Made by a program: the position numbers and the translations under genes. The notes under the pieces are model-generated. The model had not been told where the DNA came from. It saw only the letters and a program-made list of their open reading frames with translations, and ran no database searches. A stretch of DNA of 64,000 bases from Psoroptes ovis. Its lineage: Eukaryota > Arthropoda > Arachnida > Sarcoptiformes > Psoroptidae. The DNA lies in assembly GCA_002943765.1 (NCBI GenBank), contig PQWQ01000011.1, forward strand, positions 1 through 64,000, written 5' to 3'. How positions within the stretch are numbered: the stretch's first letter is position 1; each line of letters starts with the position of its first letter. Of the stretch, positions 24,491 to 36,560 are shown in pieces.

Positions 24491-26524
24491 GTACAGAGAA
24501 TTTTTTTTTCAAACTCAAAGAATTCATTTTGAATAAAATAAAATCATCGATCAATGCATTAAATTCCTCTAAATGCTATATTTTTGGGTTTGGAAAATGG
24601 AATGAAATTTTCAAGAAATTTTTCATGGTAATTACCGTTGGTAATTGAAAAAAACGGGTAATCTGTTTGAATTGCATGGCAAAATATTTATGATTAAATT
24701 TAGTCTCGCAAAGCAATTTTTCGAAATAATCTTTTTTGCTATTTTGTACATAGCGAAATTGAAGTTGCATAACTTGAATTTTATTGAATTGAAAAATCAA
24801 AGAAATTTTTTATTTCATTGAATTTTTTTGAACCATTATTTTCTTCAAAAAAAAAAAAAAAAAAATCCCGGGAAATGCCAAAATTATCAAAATTTTCCGT
24901 GTATCACTCAAAATAATAATCAAATATGGCATATGTCATATTGTTTGATGCATGTTTTTGGTTTTTAGCTCCATTTTTTTCTGTCTGATTCTGAGCTTTT
25001 AAACGAGAATCGCAAATTCAGCATATAAATAGAAAAATAAATACACGATTACAATGATGAAAATCTTGTAATAATTATATTCTCGAATCATCCAACGATT
25101 CATTGCTTAATTGATTTTTTTTTGAATTATTCCCATAATTTTTGTTTGAATCTTGAAATACATTGAATGAAAACTTGTAAATTACAAAAAAAAATTCATC
25201 AAATTTTACCACAATTTATTGATTTCGATATCAATTATCTGTAATATTAATTTCGATTGAAATAATGATATATTTCATGATTAAAAGTCTCATTCTTTCG
25301 TTGTTTTAGTAAAATTCAGTGAATCCAATCAATCTTATTATTATTTTCATTGTTGATACATTTATTTTATATCGATTATTATCATAATTAATCCATGCGA
25401 AAATTTCATTTCAATCTTTTATTCATATGAATAAATTATATGATTATTGAAAGTAAGTCATTCATTTCTGAAATGAATTAATTGAAAAATTAATCCAAGA
25501 TTTATTCATTCATTGCAGAAAAATACATTCGTTGAAAAAAAAAGGAATGAAAAATGGAATCAATTTAAGTTTTGCGCAGTTTTAATTTTGCCATGAAGAA
25601 TTTAAATTTCATTTATATGAATTCTTTCTGCTGTTTTTCAAATAATTGAAAGAAAAAACATTTCTTGAAAAAATTCTTCAAATTATTTTTTTAGCTTGGT
25701 TGATTTTGAATGCAATTTGAAAAATTTGTTGTTTTTCTTTCGTCTAAGGGAAAAAAAAAGAAAAAATTTTCATTTTCCCTAAATCGGAGCCTTATTGCTA
25801 CCGCAAATTTCCTCTGGTTTTGATTGATTTATTTTACGTTTCAAGTTTTTGGCCAATTTTTCTTTTCGTAATTCATGCCAAAATTTTCCCGATTTTATAT
25901 CGAATTTTACCCAAAAATGATAATCATGATCATTCGACCACCCTCAAAAACGATTAATCAAATATGATGGAAAAAAAAATCTGGATTAAATGTTCACTGC
26001 TGCTGCTGCCTTTGTGTTATTTCCAATATAATTATCCAGTTTTTCTGTACGATTCTAATTCTACCAAAAAAGCTAATTTTCTGCATTAAATGTTTGAATT
26101 CATATAAATCACATGAATCATTACAATTCAATGCAATGCAATGCAATTCATATTGTTTTTTGTTCAGTAACTGCTGTCCATTTGCGGCCCTAGTTTGTGT
26201 GAGCTTAAATCATACTATTCGCTTAGAAATATACAAATTCACAATATTTTTTTTCCACGAATTTCACACAAATCGTCATAAAACTATGAATGACAATCAT
26301 GAATATTTCCTCAATAATAAATGTGTCATTAACCTCTCGTGAGAATTGGCGATAATGATGGAGAAAAAAATTCATATTTATTTGAAATGAGTCCTGAGAT
26401 TTTTTCCATTTTTAATTTGATTCAAATTACATTTCGATATTGTCATTATTGAGAAAATATTCTTTTCTTATTTATTTATCATCTTTCTTTCCTCTTTTTC
26501 ATTGAATGTTCAAAGAAGAATTTA
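24491..26524. other. Gene-poor AT-rich interval
   Basis: Contains a 19-A run ending in TCCCGGG (24847-24871) and a long open stretch without ATG on the plus strand (25748-25955). No supported gene. Confidence 0.45.
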
Positions 26525-26604
26525 TTGGGTTGTCCCATAAGTTCTTGCCGTTTTTTAGATTCAATTTCATTTGAAAAACGGCAAGAACTTATGGGACAAC
26601 CTAA
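26525..26604. mobile_element. 80-bp mariner-type hairpin (miniature element, TIRs only)
   Basis: Two 31-bp inverted repeats (26525-26555 and 26574-26604) begin TTGGGTTGTCCCATAAGTTC / TTAGGTTGTCCCATAAGTTC, differing at one base, and enclose only 18 bp. TA dinucleotides flank both sides (26523-26524 and 26605-26606), as expected for Tc1/mariner insertion. The end sequence is the familiar mariner terminus. There is no transposase, so movement would depend on an enzyme elsewhere. The whole element is essentially a perfect hairpin. Confidence 0.92.
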
Positions 26605-26606
26605 TA

Positions 26607-29600
26607 GTTCAAAGAAAAAAACATGTTTGTATGCTTATGTACACATCAATGAACAATGAATATGATTCGTCATTATCTTCTTTTCACTGGTGATATTATT
26701 TGAATTTTTTTCAAAATTTTCCTTCTATCATTTTTTCCTTCTGAGAATTCCAATAGCTATTTATGAATTTGTATTATTCTCGATAATTTTTCAATTTAAA
26801 AACATTTTTTCTTGGCAAATTTTTCCTATTTATTCTAGTACATTTTGCTTTATTTTATCCAAGTTTATCGTGGCCTTGTTCTATTTTACAATTGAAATTT
26901 TTTTATTATTTTCATGATTGTGATTATTTCCATTATTCGGAATCACAAAACACTACTATAATGGATCAAAGCATTCAAAAATGCACTGATTGCATCCATT
27001 CTTTTTTCTCTTATTTCGTATTTCTTTGTAAAAATTTTCATTTTTAACCATTTTTATTTCAGCAATATATTGCTTTCCTTGGGTCATGATTATTATTATT
27101 ATTATTATCATTATCATAAATAGTATAAAAATGATAATAAATTTATTTGTTGATGGTTTTTTTTTTATTTTTGTTTCCAATGAAAATTTATTGTAATTTG
27201 TTATTTTATCACAAAACATTATTGATAATCATCATCATCATCATCATTTATTATTATTATTATCATTGTTACTGTTAATAGCAATAATAATAATTTGTTC
27301 CCATATTCCTTTGACCATATTTTTTTATACATTTGCAATTCAATATTATCATATGATTTTCATTTTTGCCATATTTTTAAAATTGTTCAATTGTTTGTTT
27401 GTTTGTTTTTTTCCCTATATTCATTTATTTTTCATATGAAATCTCATAAAATATCATCCCGAAATCAGTTTCAAATTTTAAAGAAAAATAAATAAATTTT
27501 AAACTTTTTTATTTTTTTCATTTTGTCGTTCTCTGCTCGTTGTTACCATTTTTCGTTTCTCTCTTTTTTCTTGACACAATCATAAACCATAAATTCTTTG
27601 ATGTTTAATGGTTTATGGTTTTTTCCTAACATTTTGAAAATATTTCAAGCGAAAAAATTCAGAAAAAAAAGATGGATAAAAGAAAATCAATGTTTCTAAA
27701 CAATGAATGAATCGAAAATAATTCAAATTCCGTGTTTATAAATTTTTATGAAAATTATAAATACACAAAATAATTAGAAAATGATCAACACTCGGATACT
27801 TGAATCAAATACTATTAAAAATCGATTAATTTGATAATGATTTTTTTTCACTATTTGCATGATTATCTGAAGCATATTATTATTGAATCTTATATTGTAA
27901 ATCATTTCATGCATAATTCATTAGCGGAATTTTTTGCATCCTTTGTTTCGATTCTCATTCTAAAATTAATCGATAATTAATTATGATTTGTTCAATCAAG
28001 TAATCAATTCATCTTGGTGATCTTCATTAAACGTTTTTTCCTGTACAATCACATAAACAAATATAGTGAAATCGCAATAAAACTTTTTGAAAATATTCAA
28101 ATGAAAATGTTGTAATTTTGTATTTGCACTTGATTTGTTTTTCAAAATTTTTTCCAGAAATGTTTACTATTTTCAATCAAAATTTAAACTTAATTTCGAA
28201 AACTAATAGGAAATTCGAAACAAATTACTGGAAAAAAATAAATTCGATAAATTGATCCAACTATTCAATTATTTAATGTTACATTTTGAACATCGGATTA
28301 GTCATTTTTTTAAATGGAAAATAATTATTAAAATCATTAAAATGATGAAGAAATCAATAATTACATGAAGAATGAATTCGCATTATTTGTATTTAAATTT
28401 GAAAATTCTGAATTATTTTAATCGAAAAATTGATTGAAATAAATAAATAAGCAAATAATTGCATATTACGCAGAATTATCGATCATATTATTTTGAAAAA
28501 AAATTTTTGAAACAGAAAAGTTAGAGAATATTAATGTAAAAATCCATTTGATGAAAATCGATTGATTTTCAATTGTTTTTTTCGCTTATTTTTTTATCCT
28601 TATTTGGTTTAGCTATTTTATATTTTTTTCAATTTTTTCTCGGTTAATAATTTTGCCATAAAATACATTTTTCAAAATTTAGAAAATAAAAAAAGCATTT
28701 CTCAGAAAACAAAATGGATAAACGATAATATTTCCGGCTTGAAATGTATTAAACTAGAATCCATATGATCAAATAATAATATTTCATAATTTGAGAAAAT
28801 TTCAAATATTCTATCATCATCATCATTATTATCATTGTTATTATTTATCTATGATTTTGGGCTGTTTGATTATATTTAATGAAATTTTAGATGATCTGAA
28901 ATATGGTTGAAAATGAATAAATTTTTCATCGAATCTCATCGAAATTCTACTTTGATTATTGTTACCATTAACATTCGTGTTGCTTAGATTCATGAGTTTT
29001 CTTTTGAATCATTGAAAAATTCTGAGACATACATTGGTGTTTCTCACAAACATTTCATCATTTTTTCTCTTCTAAATTTTCTCTTTTGTCGATTTGTTTG
29101 TTTGTTCAACTAAGCATAAGATTAATTTTTACATATTTGTTAATCTTTTATTATTATTTGAAGCGAAAAAGAAAAATTTTCTTCTTTTATAAAAAATTCA
29201 TATCCTTACATATAAATTTTTGTTGACAAAACAAACATTGCATTGTAAAAATGTTTGCAATAGTTAGCATGAGAAATGACAAAAGCCCTAAAGTATTATG
29301 TTTCGCTTAGAATTCTGAATTTTTTCCTTTTTTCTGATTTTTTTCAAGCATAAATGATGATGTATGTGCATCTGTTTGATGAGAATTTCTTCATATGAAA
29401 CGATTGGCTTTTGTTCTCTGTTCATAAATTTTTGATTCCCTGTATGATCACGGTTCTTTAAGTGTATTTTCAGTGCAATCCTACGATTTTATTAATTAGG
29501 GTGCATGTATTTGACAAATGATCATCAAAATGTTTCAATTATTTTCAAATCGGCAGACTTCTTGTTTTATTTGCTCAACTTTAATAATTATCGATTATTT

Positions 29601-30670
29601 CAAAATCATCATAGAGCATGGTTGCTTTTATGGATGTTAGCTAATACTCAAATGAATTAAAATTTTAGATTATAATTAAGTGAGATGTAACGACATTTTT
29701 TCCCATTGAAACAGTTTTCGAAATCAGTAATAATTTACTACTCTACTTTACATCGAATGAGTTATAATTTTTGAATGGAAATTCTCCCCAAAAAAATTAT
29801 TAATAATTTATTCAGTTATGATTCATAATAATTGAAAATCCATTGATGGTTCAGGAATTTAATGCTAAAACATTTTCATATGAAAAAATGTAATCAAACT
29901 TTTAATAATCAATCCATTGAACCGATTGACAAGTTTGGCCGGGTGTTTTCTTGAAATTAAATTTTTATGGAATTTTTCATTTACCTTGGAATTTTTTTTT
30001 CATATCCAGTTTATGGACATTTTTAATTCCATATTTATTCAAAATAATTTTGTAGTCCTCTCTCCTATATGTTCAGACAGGTGTTTTGACAATCTGACAG
30101 TCAATGTTTTGTAAAATGAATTTTGAACATAAAAATTTCATGACATTAATAGTGGTATATTGACAGTTAGTTGATTTATTCATTTTATTTTGTGTGTGTT
30201 ATTCATATGTTTGTTATTATAAACAATAATTTAAAATAACCCTGCTTTTGGTTTTTTTTCAAATGCAAAGAGTCCGAAAATTTTCAATACTCAAAAGTTG
30301 ATTGATTTATGTATTTTGATTTTCGTAAAAAACACAATCAATTTAAATTATTAATGAAATTTTTTTTCCCTTTAATTTAACTACACAGGGACCAATAGAT
30401 GATGAATATCATGCTATTATTAATGCTATAAAGGAAATGTTTACATTTTGTGTTTATTGTTCATGAAATTTCATTTAAATAAATTTCACATTAATTGAAT
30501 AAACATTTTCGAATCATAATCGAAACTTGGTTGATGAAAGTTTTCCTCTAACATTTTATCAAAAATTATGATTCAATAGCAGCTATAATCTCATAATGAT
30601 TTGAATATATTAATTTGCCAAACATGGTTAATAGGCAAACATTATTTTGTGATATAACCAATTTAAAACG
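26607..30670. other. AT-rich interval upstream of the dopamine receptor
   Basis: No gene recognised. Contains ATC/ATT microsatellites (27090-27120, 27225-27265). The last part should include the 5' region of the receptor gene, but no clear promoter element was identified. Confidence 0.5.
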
Positions 30671-33600
30671 ATGAATAATCTTAATGACAAGTTGATATTA
30701 AATGATGAAAATATTATAATCACTACAACATTATCATCATTATCGATACCAATAATAACCCAAAAAATCGATCGAAAATATCAATTAAATCAATATTTTA
30801 ATGATAATTCCATTATAAATCGGATAGGAATGTTGCATAATATTGATGATAATGTTCATAACAAATATAATGAAGAATTAATTAGTGATAAACTTATTAA
30901 TAATATTGATGAAATCATTAATGAAAACAGCACGCAAAAATTTTTGAAAACGATTATAAATCGATCATTAAATGATACGTTAATAATCAATTTCAATTCA
31001 ACTAATAATCTCAATAATATAACGGATACAAATATATCATCATCATTAATTTTAACATCAACTATAATACCGACATCACAAACAACATTTACATTGGCAT
31101 CTACAACGGCGACAACCCAAACAACATTATTATCAACAATCGATTATAATAATAATGACGAAATTAATGAAACAATCGGTACAATAATATTAGAACCAGA
31201 TTTACGCGTACATTATCCTGGTTTAGCTTTTGTACTTGGCATAATTTGTATAATTGTTGTATTTGGAAATGGGCTAACCATGTTATCAATTTGTAAGGAA
31301 CGATACTTACGCACAGTGACAAATTATTTTGTTGCATCATTAGCATTCGCTGATTGTTTAGTCGGCGCAATAGTGATGCCGTTTTCAGTTGTACATGAAG
31401 TGATGAATAAATGGTGGATATTTGGTCAAGATTGGTATTTTTCAATCAATTTTTCACATAACGAAATGGTGATTAATCCTAAATTTTTTTTTCGATAGGT
31501 GTGATCTTTGGCATAGTTTTGATGTACTTGCTAGTTCAGCCAGCATATTGAATCTCTGTATAATTTCACTAGGTAATCAATGACTAATCAAATCAAATAG
31601 CTAATTTATTTTATGTTTTCTTCTAAGATCGTTATTGGGCCATAACAGATCCAATAACATATCCATCACGTATGACACCACGTAAAGCATTTATATTCAT
31701 TTTAAGCTTATGGCTTTGTTCAGCCTTGATTTCATTTCCAGCCATTGTTTGGTGGCGTGCTGTTGCCAAGGTTTGTTTATTTATTTTTGCATTTTAGATT
31801 GTATAGTGAAATAATGATAACTTTAACAGAAGACTGTAACAAAACAATCTCACAATAATAACATTTATAATTACGAAATGATAAAGGTTAAAAAAAATGT
31901 CTAATAATGTCGAATTCACACACGATTTACTGGGTAAATAAATTTGTATTAGTATGATGATGCTCTAAAACAAATATGTAATTGAGTAAATATGCTAATT
32001 ATACAACGAATGTTTTGAGGTAAAAAACACTACGACATACACAAATGAATAAAAAGATAAACAAACATACAAGTGAAAATAATTGAAAAAAGAATAGATT
32101 TTCATCAAACAACAATAACGATGATGATGATGATGATCATTATTATTCTGGTTAGATAATTGAAAATCTTCCTGACTAAAGTGGAATTTGAATTTCAATT
32201 ATCATTTTTTCTTCTTCTCGAAAATTTAATATACAATTGGTTATATTTCAAATCGAAATATCAGAAAAACAAATAGCTTCGAAGAAAATACATGAAAGAG
32301 ACTAAAATCATAAGGTTCATGACGAAACACACGAAAGCAAACATATGATCGAACACACAATTATTGATAATAACTAATGAAATTGAAACTACATTCTGAT
32401 TGAGAATGAATTCAATCGTGAAATATATGTGAAAATCTGAATATTTATTTTTATAACTATTATTGTGTTGTAGATTGAATTCATAAGAATCGATCATCAT
32501 CAATCATATATTTATGAATTTCATGTCTCATTTCTAATCATCATAATCAATCAACAATTTATTGATTTTGTGTATTAAAAATGATAATATATGCAGAATT
32601 AGGTCTATTATCATTGATACAATATTCGACATATAGCTTCAAGCAATATTCTATTTTTATTATCTTGAAAATTTTTCTTTATTTGTTTTTTTTCAAAGCA
32701 ACCAATTGAATCATATCGTTGTACATTCACTGATGATGTTGGCTATATTGTATTTTCATCAATTATATCATTTTATGGTCCTTTAACAATAATGGTTTTT
32801 ACATATTATCGCATATATGTTGTTGCTTGTGAACAAAATCGTTCATTGAAATTAGGTGTGAAACAAATTGAAATGTCTTTTATCGGTCATCATCATCATC
32901 TTGATGCTTCCCATCAACAGTATCCTTATCATCAATATCATAGTGATAATAATGATCATCATCACTTCAAATATCATCATCATCAACAGCCAAAAAATAA
33001 TCAAACAAATACATTCGATAATCATAATAATCCATTAAATATTGATCCTGATTATTATTCTGGTTTCGCATTGAGAATACATCGCGGCGGTGGAGCAGCA
33101 GCTGCCACATCATCATCAGCATCGGTCATATCAAACAATGCAACATCAACAGCAACAACACCGGTAAAAAATATTAAATCAATGAAATTATTATCAAAAT
33201 TATCGAGAACTAAGAAAAATAGAAATAATAATGTAATAAACAGAATGAATCGTGATCAGAAAATTGATCATGAAATTGAAATCTTAAATAATAATAAAAA
33301 TCAAAACAACATTAATAACAATAATGATAATGATACCTTTAATAATAATAGTAATATTATAAATGATGAAGATGATGATGATGTTGATGATGATGAAAAT
33401 AATAATAATAATGGAAACGAACCGAAATCTGAAACAAATCAAAATGTGAATAGAATATCTTCGAATAATAATTCAAATGTAAAAAAATCTCAAATGAAAA
33501 ATATTAAACAAAAACCAGCATCATCAGCATTGACAGCACCGACAATCAAAGCAAATTTATCTGTCGGGAGACGTTTAACAAAACTTGCAAAAGGTAAATA

Positions 33601-36450
33601 TTTTTCTATTATACTTTTGAATTATCTGAATTATTGAACTAGTATTACAATTTTAATTTCAAAGTTTTCTTGTCAATTGTCATTGTTAATGACATTTTAT
33701 TCTCTTTTCGATGAGTTAAGCATTTTTTCCCTGTGAATTGTGAAATATATTGAAATTCAAATAAAATGAAAAAATCTTTATATCCGTCTCTCATTGAATT
33801 TGTATGTAGATAGAAAAAAAAGAAATATTGAGTGAATTGAAAAAAAAAAGCAAATAAATAGATGAATTTTTTCCTCTTATTTCGTAGTGAATCATTTTCA
33901 ATTTTGAAAGAATTTAAATTATTTTTTTTTTTTTTTGCTGGAATTTCTTGTCAGTTGTTATAGAAGTCACAAAAAATATCGACAAACTCAAAGTGTTTCT
34001 GACCATTTATTTTGAGTTTTACTCTGAACGAAAGTTTAAATTATTTCCATTCACTTACTTGTACAACTTTAAAAAGAATATTGCATCTAACGTCAATAAT
34101 AAAAGAATTTGAGAAGAATTTTTTCGTTCTCTTATTTAATGTTCTTATTTTATTGTAATTTTTAACCAAAAAAAAAAAATTTTTCTCTAAAAGAATTTTC
34201 GATGTAATTATTTTTTATTATCAGCGTTTGAAAGCATCACCACCGCCCCTACCGACACCACAAGTCGATTCAATTCAATTCATATTCGAAGAGAAAAAGA
34301 AAACAATTATGTATCATTCATTAAGGATTACATATTCTAACTAAAAATGTACAATGGGAAACAAACATAATTTTTTCGAGCGAAAAATGAACAAAAAATT
34401 AAATTTTTTCCCACTTTTTTTGAAACAAAAGATTATGTTCAAATATTCTCACACATATTTTACTTAAAATGTTTGGAAGAAAAAAAGTCTTTGTTGAAAT
34501 TTTAGAGAAAAAAATTTCAAGACATTAAATTAATCGATTGAAAAAAATTGTAATTACTTATATTTCCATTATATTCAGTGCTAGCGTACATAGATGGCCA
34601 AAGATAGAAAATTGTCATTTGTCACATTTTCACAATTTCATTATTATTATTATTATTTCCATGTGTCAAATTAAATGTTTACTTAATGGTCGAAAAATTA
34701 ATACATTTTTTTATAGTGTAATTGTAAATCATTTTTCTCTGTATTTTTCAGTTGTGAATGAATTGATTTTTTTTCACTGATTTTTTTCTATTTTTACACA
34801 ATTCACTGAATTCCCAAAGAGAGAAAAGCAGCGAAAACACTTGGAATTGTCATGGGTGTATTCATTTTATGTTGGTATGTAAATGTTTTTATTTGTCCAA
34901 GTTTTTATTTTCTATTTGATTTCATTTTTTTTCGAATATATCATTATTTATATTTATTCTTTGTAAATAAATTTCAATTAAATATATTTATTAACCATTA
35001 TCATCATCATCATCAACCAATAAATTGATTAGGTTACCATTTTTTGTTACAAACATCTTAATGGGTATTTGTCCTGAAAGTTGTATTATGGAACCGGACC
35101 TTGTCTTTTCAATAGTTACATGGCTTGGTAAGTATCTTTTTTCTTTCGATTTCGATTCATAAATCCATTTTTTTTATAATTTGAATTTGATTTTTCATTA
35201 TAATAATTGATAAAATGTACACAGGATGGTTGAATAGTGCAATGAATCCAATCATATATGCATGTTGGTCAAAAGACTTTCGTCGTGCTTTCCGTAAATT
35301 ATTATGTTCATGTTTTATGCGTAACTCTACGCTCAGTTATAATCGTAATCGTATATATAAAGCACATCAATTTAATCATGTAAATAAAAATGCAAATACG
35401 GCATCAACAGCAACAAATACAAATCGTTATAATTTATATTATAAATCACGAATAAAATCTTGTAATCGTCAAGATTTTGGTGAGAATAAAATTGATAATA
35501 ATGATGATAATAATATTGATAATGAAAATACATCATCAAAGTTGGATGATTATGATAGTAATATTAGTAATAAGAATGATGTTGTATCATTTGTTTCTAA
35601 ACAGCAAATACATGCATCATTTCGAAATTATGAAATGAATGAAAACAACGATAATAATAGCACTGTTAATACAAATAATAACAATAAACAACAATCAATC
35701 AAAATGAAAACAATATCAATATCGAAAAATCAAAAAGAAAATCTTAATAATGATAATGATAATTCCATATTCAATACATATAATCGATCACAAAATGAAT
35801 CACTTATGTGTATTCAGTCATCATCATCATTAAAACAATCACAATTGTCGATACATTTAAGAAATAACGATGTTCATAATACTGATGATTGTAAAAATAA
35901 ATATCATCATTCATTTCACTCATTTCATTCAATGCCATCAACAATGACAATGAATATTGATGACAATAATCCCGTAAATGGTTCAATCGATCAATTCACT
36001 ATAAATCGTATTGATGGGAATAGCAGAAGCGTGACTACTCTCAAGCAAACATTATCGTCGTCTAATTTTAAATCTTTGAGCATTGATGCCAACAAAACAA
36101 ATGACAATATCAATATTGATAGTGATACAGGTGATAAAAGTAATAATGATAATGGTACTGATGATACTGACAATAAATCATTGATTATATTGATTAAACC
36201 GATTGATTTCGAAGATTTAGATTCAAAATTCATTGTGTTGAGACAACAATTATCATGTAAGCAAGATACAATGAATACAAAATATAATCCAACATCAACA
36301 TCATCATTTGAAATGAATAGCTATTTTTTCGAAGGTAATAATGGAACTGATTATAATTTACAAACAAAAAGTGATGATGATGATACAAGTCATGGCAGTT
36401 ATGATTTAACAAATGATAATGAAGCTAATAATATAAATGATGATGGATAA
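30671..36450 (+). CDS. Dop1R2: D1-like dopamine receptor 2 (DAMB/Dop1R2 type), class A GPCR
   Basis: Exons 30671-31434, 31499-31572, 31628-31770, 32699-33593, 34820-34874, 35033-35127 and 35225-36450 join in phase to 1083 residues. An N-glycosylation-rich extracellular tail (about 180 residues) precedes TM1. Key residues: N200 (1.50), D228 (2.50), C256, amine-binding D263 (3.32), DRY 280-282, W308 (4.50), C335, catecholamine-contacting S347/S348/S351 in TM5, CWLPFF 643-648 in TM6 and NPIIY 683-687 in TM7. DRYWAITDP, SFPAIVWWRA, LRIHRGG in loop 3 and AAKTLGIVMGVF match arthropod DAMB/Dop1R2 from memory, which couples dopamine to cAMP/Ca2+ signalling at neuronal membranes. Loop 3 (about 245 residues, His/Asn-rich) and the C-tail (about 385 residues, Asn/Asp/Ser-rich) are far longer than in Drosophila. 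The start is the first ATG; a later one would only shorten the tail. Confidence 0.93.
34225..34340 (+). other. Dop1R2: Candidate alternative exon in the Dop1R2 loop-3 intron
   Basis: Inside the 1.2-kb intron between exons 4 and 5, a good acceptor (TTTTTTATTATCAG) is followed by an unusually GC-rich block (CACCACCGCCCCTACCGAC). Joined to exon 4 in its real phase, it reads 38 codons (AFESITTAPTDTTSRFN...) to a TAA at 34338-34340, giving a 663-residue receptor lacking TM6 and TM7. A weaker in-phase donor (GTCGAT, at about 34264) would instead make it a short cassette rejoining exon 5. Confidence 0.35.
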
Positions 36451-36554
36451 TTTTAATGATTGAAAAAATTATTTGTACTCATGTTCCTTTTTTTGTTTTG
36501 TAAATATCTTATTCTAAAAATTTATGTATAAATACTTCCTACTTATTTCGAATC

Positions 36555-36560
36555 AATAAA
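36555..36560 (+). terminator. Polyadenylation signal of Dop1R2
   Basis: AATAAA about 105 bp after the stop codon, in a suitable position for 3' end formation. Other AATAAA copies are frequent in this AT-rich DNA, so the assignment rests on position. Confidence 0.45.
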
